From: Collinsella aerofaciens
GTDB taxonomy: Bacteria; Actinomycetota; Coriobacteriia; Coriobacteriales; Coriobacteriaceae
DNA length: 64,000 bases
Assembly (NCBI GenBank): GCA_905213325.1
Contig: CAJMHW010000003.1
Location: forward strand, 45,441-109,440
Reading direction: 5' to 3'
Below the pieces are notes generated by a model, which saw only the letters and a list, made by a program, of their open reading frames with translations, did not search any database and had not been told where the DNA came from. This document shows, one piece after another, positions 31,627-39,896 of this stretch; within the stretch, counting starts at the first letter, position 1, and each line of letters opens with the position of its first letter. Both the position numbers and the translations under genes were made by a program.

Positions 31627-31656
31627 GCCACGCAACCGACTGCTCGGTTGCGTGGC
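31627..31656 (-). terminator. Leader terminator upstream of the DMT-bgl operon, possible attenuator
   Basis: A perfect 13-bp stem (GCCACGCAACCGA/TCGGTTGCGTGGC, 4-nt loop) followed on the minus strand by TTTTTT lies between the predicted promoter and the operon start. An upstream GCGTGG (31684-31689) can pair with the CCACGC in the terminator's first arm, which would prevent the stem. That is the layout of an attenuator, though a plain terminator for an upstream transcript cannot be ruled out. Confidence 0.6.
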
Positions 31657-31705
31657 AAAAAGGTGGCTAGCGCCCAGAAAAGTCCACGCGTTTTTAGACT
31701 GGGAC

Positions 31706-31735
31706 AAAATACTACAACAGGTGAGATTCCGTCAA
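31706..31735 (-). promoter_or_regulatory. Predicted promoter of the DMT-bgl operon
   Basis: Minus-strand TTGACG (31730-31735) and TATTTT (31706-31711) with an 18-bp spacer. A transcript from here would pass through the leader stem at 31627-31656 before the first gene at 31503. Confidence 0.55.
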
Positions 31736-31823
31736 GAAAAACCGAGGAAAAAGTGAGCCTCTGCCCGCCGTACCTGTGGCGGTCGTTCCCCGAACGGGGC
31801 GGTGCTGTTGGGGACTGTCTCGC

Positions 31824-31947
31824 TCTGTAACAGTAAGACCCGGTTTTGGTCCGTAGATGTTACAGATTTAGACGTTTTGTCGGGGCAGTTTCCGTTTGTC
31901 TTGATCTGTAACAGTTAGGGGTCAAAAGTGGGTCTAGATGTTACAGA
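31824..31947. repeat. Two 43-bp inverted-repeat units in tandem
   Basis: Units at 31824-31866 and 31905-31947 (offset 81 bp) each start TCTGTAACA and end TGTTACAGA, perfect 9-bp arms, with related interiors rich in GGTC. The interval 31736-32082 holds no gene besides these. They may be a dispersed intergenic repeat or paired operators for the divergent operons at either side. Confidence 0.6.
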
Positions 31948-32082
31948 TTGAGATTGTTGAGGATGGGTGAGGGTAGCTAATTCGGACGGGGCTATTTTAA
32001 ACATTGGGAAATCGAGCGTGGCAAGCGGAGGTCTTCGGGGTATAAGACGGCTAATTGTATGCCGCCTATGAAAGGAACCCTC

Positions 32083-32625
32083 ATGCCCAGCGTTGCCGTT
32101 CTCGCCGCCGATGGCTTTGAAACTATTGAATGCTTGACCATGGTCGATGTCATGCGTCGCGGCGGCGTGCGTGCCACGCTCGTCTCGATCATGCCCACGC
32201 GCGAGGTCGTAAGCTCGCTGCAGATCCCCGTGACCTGCGATGCGCTCTTTGATGAGATCAACTTTGACGAGTACGACTGCGTCGTGCTGCCCGGCGGCCT
32301 GCCCGGTGCCACCAACCTGCGCGCAGATCAGCGCGTCTGCGACGTGGTCTGCGAGTTCGCCGCAACCAAGCACGTCGCCGCCATCTGCGCCGCCCCGTTT
32401 ATCCTGGGCGAGCTCGACCTGCTCGAGGGGCGCCATGCCACGTGCTTCCCTGGCTTTGAGAAAAGCTTCCCCGAAGGCGCCTATACCGGCGAGAAGGTCA
32501 CGCAAGACGGCAACATCATCACTGCCAGCGGCATGGCACAGTCCCTCCCCTTTGCATTGGAGCTGCTGCGCACGCTCGCCGGCGACAAGGCCGTCGAGAA
32601 GGTCGCCGAGGGCATCCAACTATGA
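32083..32625 (+). CDS. DJ-1/PfpI family protein
   Basis: 180-aa cytoplasmic protein of the DJ-1/ThiJ/PfpI superfamily. It shows the conserved glutamate region GFETIECL, the loop DCVVLPGGLPGATNL and the nucleophile elbow cysteine in VAAICAAPFIL. Members act as glyoxalase-III-like or protein-repair enzymes; which applies here is unknown. The start at 32083 has AAAGGA six nt upstream. Its stop overlaps the maf start (ATGA), so the two genes are coupled. Confidence 0.88.
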   Translation: MPSVAVLAADGFETIECLTMVDVMRRGGVRATLVSIMPTREVVSSLQIPVTCDALFDEINFDEYDCVVLPGGLPGATNLRADQRVCDVVCEFAATKHVAAICAAPFILGELDLLEGRHATCFPGFEKSFPEGAYTGEKVTQDGNIITASGMAQSLPFALELLRTLAGDKAVEKVAEGIQL

Positions 32626-33203
32626 TTTTGGCTTCGCAATCGCCGCGCCGCATAGAGCTGATGCGCGAGGCAGGCTACAACATTCGCGTGATTCCCGCGG
32701 ATATCGACGAAACGCCCTTTGATGGCGAGGCCCCGCTCACGCTTGTCGAGCGCTTGGCACGCGCCAAGGCGGCTGCCGTTGCTGCCGAGTATGCCGAGCC
32801 CAATGAGCTGACGGTCGCGGCCGACACCATCGTCACCTTTGACGGCAAGATTCTGGGCAAGCCGGCAACCGAGGACGAGGCGCGCACTATGCTCCGTGAG
32901 CTTTCGGGCCGCACGCACCAGGTCGCAACCGGCGTCTGCATCGTTAAAGCCGGCGACGCTACAGCCCCGCATGCCGCCGAGAGCCTGTCCTTTGTCGATG
33001 TGACCGACGTGACGTTCTACGAGCTCACCGACGAGCAAATCGAGCACTACGTCGCCTCGGGAGAGCCCATGGACAAGGCCGGCGCCTACGGCATTCAGGG
33101 CACAGGAGGACGCATGCTCGTGCACGATATTTCGGGCGACTTCTATAACGTGGTGGGCCTACCCATCGCCCGCGTCGCGCGCGCGATTCAAAAACTCTCG
33201 TAA
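32622..33203 (+). CDS. maf: Maf-family nucleoside triphosphate pyrophosphatase
   Basis: 193-aa house-cleaning nucleotide pyrophosphatase. Motifs: LASQSPRRIELMREAGY (phosphate loop), VAADTIVTFDGKILGKP (catalytic Asp), SGRTHQVATGVCI and DKAGAYGIQGTGG. These match the Maf/YhdE dTTP/UTP pyrophosphatase family. Start overlaps the upstream stop by four bases. Confidence 0.93.
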   Translation: MILASQSPRRIELMREAGYNIRVIPADIDETPFDGEAPLTLVERLARAKAAAVAAEYAEPNELTVAADTIVTFDGKILGKPATEDEARTMLRELSGRTHQVATGVCIVKAGDATAPHAAESLSFVDVTDVTFYELTDEQIEHYVASGEPMDKAGAYGIQGTGGRMLVHDISGDFYNVVGLPIARVARAIQKLS

Positions 33204-33304
33204 TTGCATCTGGCGCTGGGTATTCCCCAGCGCCTACAATTTTGGCGTACCGTACGGATCCCGACCGGGCACAAGGCGCGGCGGAAAACCGATAGGAGTT
33301 AAAC

Positions 33305-34306
33305 ATGGATACACTGCTCGAGGCCATTGACGTCTGCGATGTCGATGGCTTTTGCTATGGCAACTATACGGACGAGGAGGCCGGCACCGGTTGCACCGTA
33401 ATCGTGGCACCCGAGGGCGCCACCGGCGGCGTTGACGTTCGCGGCGGTGCTCCAGCATCGCGCGAAACCGACCTGCTGCGACCCGAGAACACCGTCGACA
33501 AGGTCCACGCCGTCTGCCTTTCGGGTGGATCGGCCTTTGGCCTCGAGGCTGCAAGCGGCGTCGCTCGCGAGCTTGAGAGCCGCGGCATCGGCCTTCCCGT
33601 CGGCCCCACGCAGGTGCCTATCGTGTGCTCCAGCTGTATCTTCGACCTCGCCTTTGGTAACCCCACCGTTCGCCCCGACATTGAGGCCGGCATCGCCGCC
33701 GTGCGCGAAGCACTCGACAACACCCCCACCAAGCTCGAACAGGGCAACGTAGGCGCCGGCACGGGCGCCACCGTGGGTAAGCTCATGGGCCCCGCCACCT
33801 GCATGAAGGCCGGCTTAGGCGCTGCTGCCGTGGCACTCGGCCCCGTCAAGGTGGGCGCCGTGGTCTCAGTCAACGCCTGCGGCAACGTTGTCGACCCCTT
33901 CACCGGCGAGTGGGTCGCCGGTATGCGCGCCGCAGCCGATAGCGACCAGATTGTCGACATGGAACTCGCAGCCTTTGCCGCCGCCGGATCCATGCAGATG
34001 CCGCTCGACCGCACCAACACCACCATCAGCTGCATCGTCACCAACGTGGAACTCACTAAGGCACAAGCCACCAAGGTCTCCCAGATGGCCGCAGACGCCT
34101 ACGCACACGCCATCCGTCCCACACACACCACCAACGACGGCGACACCATCTACACCCTCGCCAGCGGCAAACTGGGCGCCCAGGCAAGCGCCGCCGTTCC
34201 CCTAGACTTACTGGGTATGCTCGCCGTAAGGGCCCTACAGACCGCCATCGTAAACGGAGCCAAAACCGCCAAAACCTCCCACGGCATCCCCGGCGCCGCG
34301 AAGTAG
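33305..34306 (+). CDS. P1 family (DmpA/BapA-like) peptidase
   Basis: 333-aa protein of the P1/S58 family, N-terminal-nucleophile-type aminopeptidases that self-cleave. Diagnostic parts: VCLSGGSAFGLEAASGVARELE, the GNVGAGTGATVGK segment near the cleavage region, and VAVRALQTAI-like C-terminus. An AGGAG site lies seven nt before the ATG. Whether it is an aminopeptidase or an inactive relative cannot be told. It is convergent with the glycosyltransferase gene. Confidence 0.85.
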   Translation: MDTLLEAIDVCDVDGFCYGNYTDEEAGTGCTVIVAPEGATGGVDVRGGAPASRETDLLRPENTVDKVHAVCLSGGSAFGLEAASGVARELESRGIGLPVGPTQVPIVCSSCIFDLAFGNPTVRPDIEAGIAAVREALDNTPTKLEQGNVGAGTGATVGKLMGPATCMKAGLGAAAVALGPVKVGAVVSVNACGNVVDPFTGEWVAGMRAAADSDQIVDMELAAFAAAGSMQMPLDRTNTTISCIVTNVELTKAQATKVSQMAADAYAHAIRPTHTTNDGDTIYTLASGKLGAQASAAVPLDLLGMLAVRALQTAIVNGAKTAKTSHGIPGAAK

Positions 34307-34323
34307 CCTAACCTGACCGGTTA

Positions 34324-34438
34324 CCCGGTGGGGCTTGGTTATGTTTGCTGCTCTACAGTCCTGGCTCGCACGAAGAGCACATTAAGTGCTCTTCGGCTCG
34401 TGCGGAACTCGCGACAAACATAACCAAGGCCCACCGGG
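34324..34438. repeat. Nested hairpin element A after the P1 peptidase gene
   Basis: Outer arms of 24 nt (34324-34347 and 34415-34438) match at 23 of 24 positions. Inside is a second stem, CTCGCACGAAGAGCAC / GTGCTCTTCGGCTCGTGCG, around ATTAA. The core is repeated in inverted orientation in element B (34537-34646), but the outer arms differ. It probably ends transcription of the P1 gene. Confidence 0.75.
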
Positions 34439-34478
34439 CAACCTACCAACCAGATTCTTTTCAGCCCAGGCCCCTGTG

Positions 34479-34511
34479 TACCGCGCGTCGAAGATCTTCA
34501 AATTCAAATAA
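34479..34511 (+). pseudogene. Inverted remnant of a glycosyltransferase 3' end
   Basis: Ten codons plus stop reading YRASKIFKFK on the plus strand nearly match the last residues of the neighbouring glycosyltransferase (LYRLASKIFKFN). The 17 bp at 34491-34507 are the exact reverse complement of 34683-34699. This looks like the surviving tail of a second, convergent paralogue whose body was lost. Confidence 0.5.
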
Positions 34512-34536
34512 CCTGACAATCGATTCTTATAGCAGA

Positions 34537-34646
34537 GGCCCCTTGGCCTTTAGTTTGATACAAGTTCCGCACGAGCCGGAAAGCACTTAATGTGCTTTCC
34601 GTGCGAGCAGGACTGTTCGCAGTAGCAAACTAAAGGCCAAGGGGCC
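34537..34646. repeat. Nested hairpin element B after the glycosyltransferase gene
   Basis: Perfect 21-nt outer arms (34537-34557 and 34626-34646) enclose a core that is, in reverse complement, almost the same as the core of element A. It serves the 3' end of the minus-strand glycosyltransferase and lies between that gene and the inverted tail remnant. Confidence 0.75.
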
Positions 34647-34678
34647 CAGTCAACCTATCAGCAGCGATTACTCGGCAG

Positions 34679-35710
34679 CTAGTTGAATTTGAAGATCTTT
34701 GAGGCAAGACGGTATAGGCCGAGTGTGGTTTTGTCACCGGCACGACCGCGCAGATTGGTGAAGAACCCGACCACGCCGTAGCGGGCACGACGATACATGC
34801 GCTCGTCATAGGCCTTCAAATCATTCCACAGCGTCTTTAGGCGCTCGTCGGCGCAATCTTCCTCGGAAAGCTTGGTAAGCACCGAGCAGATCGCCATCAT
34901 CATGGTGAAATAGCCCATCATGTACGAGCGCAGACGCGACGACTCAACATCGCTGTACAGGTGGTACGACTCCATCATGATGCGCGTCACACGGAACTGC
35001 TGGTCCAGACGCTTGACCATCGTGGCCTCGTTGACACTCTGGCCCTCGCGACCGATAAAGTAGCGATAGAGGTCGATGTCGGCGTAGTACATGGTCTTGC
35101 AACGCGGCAGCGGCACGTAGGCGTAGATGTTGTCCACATAGAACGTGTGCGGCGGCATGGGAAGGTTGGACTCGCGCAGCACATCCGTGCGATAGCACAG
35201 GCTGTGCATGAGTAGGTTCTGGTCCAGGCGGAAATGACCGATCTGATCCCAGGAAAAGATCTTTTTGCGCGGCAGGGCAGATTTGTAGCCAATAGCGGTA
35301 TGCGTGCCCTCGTAAACCTTCTCGTACACGTAGTTCGAGATAAACAGGTCAACGCGCTGGTCACGCTCTTCAAAGCCACGCAGAATCGACAGCATAGTCG
35401 AAAGAGCCGCAGCATCGAGCCAGTCATCCGAGTCGACGACCTTGTAGTAGGTGCCCTGTGCCTCGCGCAGACCCGAAAGGACGGCAATACCGTGGCCGCC
35501 GTTCTCCTGGTGCACCGCGCGAATGATACCGGGATAACGTGCCTCCCACTCGTCGGCCTTATCGGCCGTCTCGTCCTTGGAGCCGTCGTCCACTACGATA
35601 ATCTCGATATCGGTGGCGTAATTGCTCCCCTCCAAGATGGAGGTGATGCAATGGTCCATGTCCTTGGCGGCGTTATACGAGGGAATACCGAATGTTATGA
35701 CTTTATGCAT
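34679..35710 (-). CDS. Family 2 glycosyltransferase
   Basis: 343-aa GT-A fold transferase. The start reads MHKVITFGIPSYNAAKDMDH, followed by EIIVVDDGSKDETAD, HQENGGHGIAVLSGL and the DxD-like VDSDDWLD. The C-terminal third is basic and lacks clear membrane helices. It overlaps the UDP-galactopyranose mutase gene by 8 bp, so it may use UDP-galactofuranose or extend a galactofuranose-containing surface glycan; the acceptor is unknown. Confidence 0.88.
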   Translation of the reverse strand: MHKVITFGIPSYNAAKDMDHCITSILEGSNYATDIEIIVVDDGSKDETADKADEWEARYPGIIRAVHQENGGHGIAVLSGLREAQGTYYKVVDSDDWLDAAALSTMLSILRGFEERDQRVDLFISNYVYEKVYEGTHTAIGYKSALPRKKIFSWDQIGHFRLDQNLLMHSLCYRTDVLRESNLPMPPHTFYVDNIYAYVPLPRCKTMYYADIDLYRYFIGREGQSVNEATMVKRLDQQFRVTRIMMESYHLYSDVESSRLRSYMMGYFTMMMAICSVLTKLSEEDCADERLKTLWNDLKAYDERMYRRARYGVVGFFTNLRGRAGDKTTLGLYRLASKIFKFN

Positions 35711-36905
35711 GGCAGGCGATAATCTCATCCGAAAGATCGAGGGCGGAATTGGTCACAGCGTCCATATCGTAGTAACGATACTCGGCCAGACGACCCACCG
35801 GGTGGAAGTTCGTCAGGTTCTGGACGCGCTCAAGATAGCGCTCATAGAGCTCACGGTTCTCGGGCTCAAGAATGGCGTAGTACGGCGTCTCGCCCGAGCC
35901 GGGCGTATAGGCCTTGGAATACTCCTTCATGATGGTGGTCTTGCCGGGCAGGGTCTGACCGGTCATGTTCTTGAACTCGGTAATGCGCGTGTAGTCCTCG
36001 CTCGTGGTGTAGTTGACGGTGCCCACGGGCTGGAACTGGTCCATATCGAGCGTCTCGAACTTCATGTCGAGCGTGCGGTACGGTAGCGCGCCCAGATCGA
36101 GATTGAACAGCTCATCGAGCGGACCGGTGTAGACGATCTCGCCACCATAGACCTTGCCGTCGATCTTGACGGTAGTCTCGTCGATTTCAAAGAGGTCACG
36201 GGCGTCCACGTCGCAGAACACGTCGATCAGGTCGTGGTCGAGCATGTGCTCAAAGAGCGCCGTGTAGCCCTCCTGCGGCATGCCCTGGAAGGGAGCTTGC
36301 GGGAAGTAGCGGTCATCATCGCCCACAAAGACGGGAACGCGGCCGGTGATCGAGGGATCGATCTGATCGGGCGTCTGGCCCCACTGCTTCATGGTGTAAT
36401 GCAAAAAGACGTTCTCGTAGACGTAATCGGCGACCTCGGCAAGATCCGGGTCGTTCTTCTTACGCAGCTCCATAATGGGCACCTTGACATCCTTGCCAAA
36501 GGTCTCCACGAGCTTCTGATACAGCTCCTCGCCGCGCTCGTCACCAAAGGCGAGCTTGAGACTCGCATGGTTGAAGGGCACGGGCATAAGGGTACCGTTG
36601 ATGTTGGCGAGCACCTTGTGCTGATAATCCGTCCACTTGGTAAAGCGCGACAGGAAATTGTGCACGCGCTCGTTAAAAGTGTGATAGATATGCGGACCGT
36701 ACTCGTGGATCAGGATTCCGGCCTCGTCAGTGCAGTCATAGGCATTGCCCGCAATGTGGCTACGGCGCTCCAAAACGGCAACACGATAGCCGATGGTCTC
36801 GGCAAGACGGCGGGCGCAAACGGCACCGGCATATCCAGCACCGACGACAATCATGTCGTACGCGCCGGCGTTAAAGCCTTCAGGCAGGCCTGAGGTAATC
36901 TGCAT
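35703..36905 (-). CDS. glf: UDP-galactopyranose mutase
   Basis: 400-aa FAD enzyme converting UDP-galactopyranose to UDP-galactofuranose for surface glycans. It has the dinucleotide fold MIVVGAGYAGAVCARRLAE, HIAGNAYDC, EYGPHIYHTFNERV, and the active-site regions PVPFNHASL, WGQTPDQIDPSITGRVPV, RYFPQAPFQGMPQEGYT and YTGPLDELF. First gene of a two-gene operon with the glycosyltransferase and divergent from pta. Confidence 0.95.
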   Translation of the reverse strand: MQITSGLPEGFNAGAYDMIVVGAGYAGAVCARRLAETIGYRVAVLERRSHIAGNAYDCTDEAGILIHEYGPHIYHTFNERVHNFLSRFTKWTDYQHKVLANINGTLMPVPFNHASLKLAFGDERGEELYQKLVETFGKDVKVPIMELRKKNDPDLAEVADYVYENVFLHYTMKQWGQTPDQIDPSITGRVPVFVGDDDRYFPQAPFQGMPQEGYTALFEHMLDHDLIDVFCDVDARDLFEIDETTVKIDGKVYGGEIVYTGPLDELFNLDLGALPYRTLDMKFETLDMDQFQPVGTVNYTTSEDYTRITEFKNMTGQTLPGKTTIMKEYSKAYTPGSGETPYYAILEPENRELYERYLERVQNLTNFHPVGRLAEYRYYDMDAVTNSALDLSDEIIACHA

Positions 36906-37003
36906 CGATACTCCTTGTCAAAAGCCACGGGCTCGTTAGCTGGGCTTTTCTCGAACATTCTTCGAGACATATTTATCAGAGCGATTATAGCGCTAATGCG
37001 TCC

Positions 37004-37009
37004 TATAAT
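37004..37009 (+). promoter_or_regulatory. TATAAT -10 box upstream of pta
   Basis: A consensus TATAAT 128 bp before the pta start in the glf-pta divergent interval. No good -35 is visible. Between it and the gene lies the stem CCCGCT/AGCGGG followed by TTTATT (37067-37085), which might terminate some transcripts early. Confidence 0.4.
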
Positions 37010-37136
37010 GAGCTTGCCACACAAGGAAAGCTCAAGCACCGCGGCGTACATAATTGAAAGGTAAACCCGCTAGCAGCGGGTTTATTCGTGAACAGCCGGG
37101 TGCCTGGAGCTTAGCGAAACGCTTGTAAGGAGTAAC

Positions 37137-38117
37137 ATGAGCGATTTCCTAAACCGTATGAAGTCTGCCGCCAAGGCCGACCTTAAGACGATCGTCCTGC
37201 CCGAGGGCGAGGATCCGCGCACTATCGTCGCGGCCACCAAAATCATCGAGGAGGGCCTGGCAAAGATCGTCATCCTGGGCAACCCCGACGAGATCAACGT
37301 TCCCGGCGCTACCGTCATCGACCCGCGCAATGCCGAGAAGCACGAGGAGTATGCGCAGAAGTTTGCTGAGCTCCGCGCCAAGAAGGGCGTTACCATCGAG
37401 CAGGCTCGCGCCCAGGTGATGGACGCCACCTACTTTGGCACCATGATGGTCAAGATGGGCGACGCCGACGGCCTGGTCTCCGGCGCCTGCCACTCCACCG
37501 CCGACACCCTGCGCCCTGCACTTCAGATCCTCAAGACCGCCCCGGGCACCAAGCTGGTCTCGGCCTTCTTCGTGATGTGCACCGACACCCCGCAGTTCGG
37601 CACCGACGGCACGCTGATCTTCGCCGACTGCGGCCTCAACATCAACCCGTCCTCCGACGAGCTCTCCGAGATCGCCATCGCCTCCGCTCACTCCTGGTCC
37701 ACCTTCATGGGCAACGTTGAGCCGCACGTGGCCATGCTCTCCTACTCCACCATGGGCTCCGCCGGCGGCGAGGTCGCCAAGAAGGTCCAAGAGGCCGTAA
37801 AGTTCTGCAAGGAGAAGGCTCCCGAGCTCGCCATCGACGGCGACCTGCAGCTCGATGCCGCTATCGTCCCCACTGTCGCCCAGCTCAAGGCTCCCGGCTC
37901 CTCCGTTGCCGGCAAGGCCAACGTGCTCGTGTTCCCCGACCTCGAGGCCGGCAACATCGGCTACAAGCTGGTCCAGCGCTTCGCCGGCGCCGACGCCTAC
38001 GGCCCCATCCTGCAGGGCATCGCCAAGCCGGTCAACGATCTGTCGCGCGGCTGCTCTGCCGACGACATCGTGGGTGTCGTGGCCATCACCGCCGTCCAGG
38101 CTCAGATGGCTGAGTAG
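37137..38117 (+). CDS. pta: Phosphate acetyltransferase
   Basis: 326-aa enzyme interconverting acetyl-CoA and acetyl phosphate. Family motifs: IVLPEGEDPRTIVAA, GLVSGACHSTADTLRPALQ, DCGLNINPSSDELSEIAI, MLSYSTMGSAGG and VFPDLEAGNIGYKLVQR. This is the short, single-domain Pta form. AAGGAG lies five nt upstream of the ATG. With the acetate kinases on the facing strand it gives ATP from acetyl-CoA during fermentation. Confidence 0.96.
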   Translation: MSDFLNRMKSAAKADLKTIVLPEGEDPRTIVAATKIIEEGLAKIVILGNPDEINVPGATVIDPRNAEKHEEYAQKFAELRAKKGVTIEQARAQVMDATYFGTMMVKMGDADGLVSGACHSTADTLRPALQILKTAPGTKLVSAFFVMCTDTPQFGTDGTLIFADCGLNINPSSDELSEIAIASAHSWSTFMGNVEPHVAMLSYSTMGSAGGEVAKKVQEAVKFCKEKAPELAIDGDLQLDAAIVPTVAQLKAPGSSVAGKANVLVFPDLEAGNIGYKLVQRFAGADAYGPILQGIAKPVNDLSRGCSADDIVGVVAITAVQAQMAE

Positions 38118-38132
38118 CGGACGTACTCGCCC

Positions 38133-38263
38133 GAAGGCCGCACAGGTTAACCCCTGAAAACGTCCTCGACCAATGAAACGCCCCCGTTCTGCTCCTTCGG
38201 AGCTACGAACGGGGGCGTTTCTGGTCTGCGGAATGTTTTCAGGGGTTAACCTGTGCGGCCTTC
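38133..38263 (+). terminator. Nested long hairpin after pta
   Basis: Perfect 29-nt outer arms (38133-38161 and 38235-38263) enclose an inner terminator: AAACGCCCCCGTTC/GAACGGGGGCGTTT (38176-38189 and 38207-38220) with a small GCTCC-TTC-GGAGC tip. The outer arm pair is far longer than termination needs. From 38264 to 38498 no gene or clear structure is seen. Confidence 0.8.
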
Positions 38264-38498
38264 TACTATCACGTGGCATTCAGGGAATCTGGGGTGGACG
38301 GCGGCTTGGCTACGAGCTGGGGCTGAGAATTTGGATGGATGGGCGACGTTGCTGAGAGCGTATGCGTTGCAGGTAATGACCACTTTGGAGCCATAAGATA
38401 GACTGCGTTCCGATTTCTGGCCTTCCGGAAAATGTGTCCCGGTTTGGAGGCTGATTGTGGGATGGAGTTTCCGCCCCGCTCGTCTCGTCCATCAAATA

Positions 38499-38533
38499 AG
38501 GCCTCCGGAGCTCGTTGCTCTGGAGGCCTTTCT
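38499..38533 (-). terminator. Terminator after ackA copy 1
   Basis: AGGCCTCCGGAGC pairs with GCTCTGGAGGCCT (one mismatch), ending about 20 bp from the acetate kinase stop. On the minus strand it is followed by TTATTTG. Confidence 0.75.
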
Positions 38534-38553
38534 CTCAATTGCAGACGAATGCG

Positions 38554-39732
38554 CTAGTTGCTACCGGTCAGACGCTCGACGTCGTGGGCGATCATGTATT
38601 CCTCGTCGGTGGGGATGACCATGACCGTGACGGAAGAGCCGGCGGCGCTGATGACCTGCGGGCCGTTACCAACGGCCTCGCGGTTCTTGTTGTTGTCGAT
38701 GCGTACGCCCAGCCACTCAAAGCAGTCGCAGAAGGCCTTGCGGATCGACCAGTCGTTCTCGCCGATGCCGGCGGTAAAGGTGATGGTGTCCACGCCCGCC
38801 ATGGAAGCGATCATGGAGCCAGCCTGCTGCATGGCCTTGTAGGCGAACATATCGAAGGCAAGCAGGCAGCGCTCGTCGCCCTCAGAGGCGCGCGTGCGGA
38901 TGTCGCGGGCGTCGTTGGAGATACCCGAAATGGCAAGCAGGCCGGACTGCTTGTTCATCATGTCATCGACTTCCTGATAGCTGTAGCCGCCCTCGCGCTG
39001 GAGGTAGCACACGGTGGCCGGATCAATGGAACCGCAACGGGTGCCCATCATCAGGCCATCGAGCGGCGTGAGACCCATCGTGGTGTCGCGGCACACGCCA
39101 TCCTCGATAGCAGCGAGCGAAGCACCGTTGCCCAGATGGCACGAAAGCAGACGGTGACAGCGCGAACCCAGGATCTCCTTGGCCATCATCCACTCGTAGC
39201 GGTGGCTCGTACCGTGTGCGCCGTACTTGCGCACGTGGTACTTGTCGCACACGTCCTTGGGCAGCGCGTAGGTGTAGGCGACCTCGGGCATGGTCATGTG
39301 GAACGAGGTGTCGAAGACGGCCACGTTGGGCAGCTCTGGATACTTCTCGCGGCAATATTCGATTGCCGCGGCCTCGCCGTAGTTGTGCAGCGGAGCAAGC
39401 GGTGCCACCTCAAGAATCTTGGCCATAACCTCGTCGTCGACAACTGCGGAATCATCGAAGTGCCAGCCGCCCTGAACGATACGATGGCCAATGCCATCAA
39501 TCGTAAAGTCGGTCTTCTCAAGCTCCTCGAGCACGCGAGCGATAGCAGAGCGATGATCGGGGAAAGAGACCTCCTCGGTCTGTTTGGCGCCACCGTTCTC
39601 GGAGTGGCCAAAGATGCCCATGTCCGAACCGATACGTTCGCAGTTGCCCTTGGCGAAAACCTCTCGGGTATCGGTATCCAAAAGCTGATATTTAAGGCTT
39701 GAGCTGCCGGCGTTGACAACAAGTACGTTCAT
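38554..39732 (-). CDS. ackA: Acetate kinase, copy 1
   Basis: 392-aa ASKHA-fold kinase that makes ATP from acetyl phosphate. Conserved parts: MNVLVVNAGSSSLKYQLL, GHRIVQGG (substrate Arg), FDTSFHMTMP (catalytic Asp), YGAHGTSHRY, SCHLGNGASLAAI, TPLDGLMMGTRCGSIDP and FTAGIGEN. All usual acetate kinase active-site residues appear in place, except that the His normally two after the Arg of GHRVVHGG is Gln. It lies 164 bp downstream of the second acetate kinase gene. Confidence 0.94.
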   Translation of the reverse strand: MNVLVVNAGSSSLKYQLLDTDTREVFAKGNCERIGSDMGIFGHSENGGAKQTEEVSFPDHRSAIARVLEELEKTDFTIDGIGHRIVQGGWHFDDSAVVDDEVMAKILEVAPLAPLHNYGEAAAIEYCREKYPELPNVAVFDTSFHMTMPEVAYTYALPKDVCDKYHVRKYGAHGTSHRYEWMMAKEILGSRCHRLLSCHLGNGASLAAIEDGVCRDTTMGLTPLDGLMMGTRCGSIDPATVCYLQREGGYSYQEVDDMMNKQSGLLAISGISNDARDIRTRASEGDERCLLAFDMFAYKAMQQAGSMIASMAGVDTITFTAGIGENDWSIRKAFCDCFEWLGVRIDNNKNREAVGNGPQVISAAGSSVTVMVIPTDEEYMIAHDVERLTGSN

Positions 39733-39846
39733 GAGACTCCTTTGCAGTGCAATACGGTCGACGCAGACCCCTTAAGGCGGCCGCATGTTAATAAGAAGTT
39801 ATCACAACTTGATAAATAGCTATCAGGCATATCGCCCAACGAGCGC

Positions 39847-39873
39847 AAAAGAGAGGCCAAACGGCATTTGGCC
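39847..39873 (-). terminator. Terminator after ackA copy 2
   Basis: GGCCAAA/TTTGGCC stem with a 5-nt loop followed on the minus strand by TCTCTTTT, 24 bp past the acetate kinase stop. It separates the two kinase genes into distinct units or gives partial read-through. Confidence 0.7.
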
Positions 39874-39896
39874 GTCCAGCCCCTCCCCTCTTGTAA

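Noticed and set aside
37067..37085. Riboswitch in the pta leader
   Set aside because: Only one short stem with TTTATT is present, too little structure for a ligand-binding domain.
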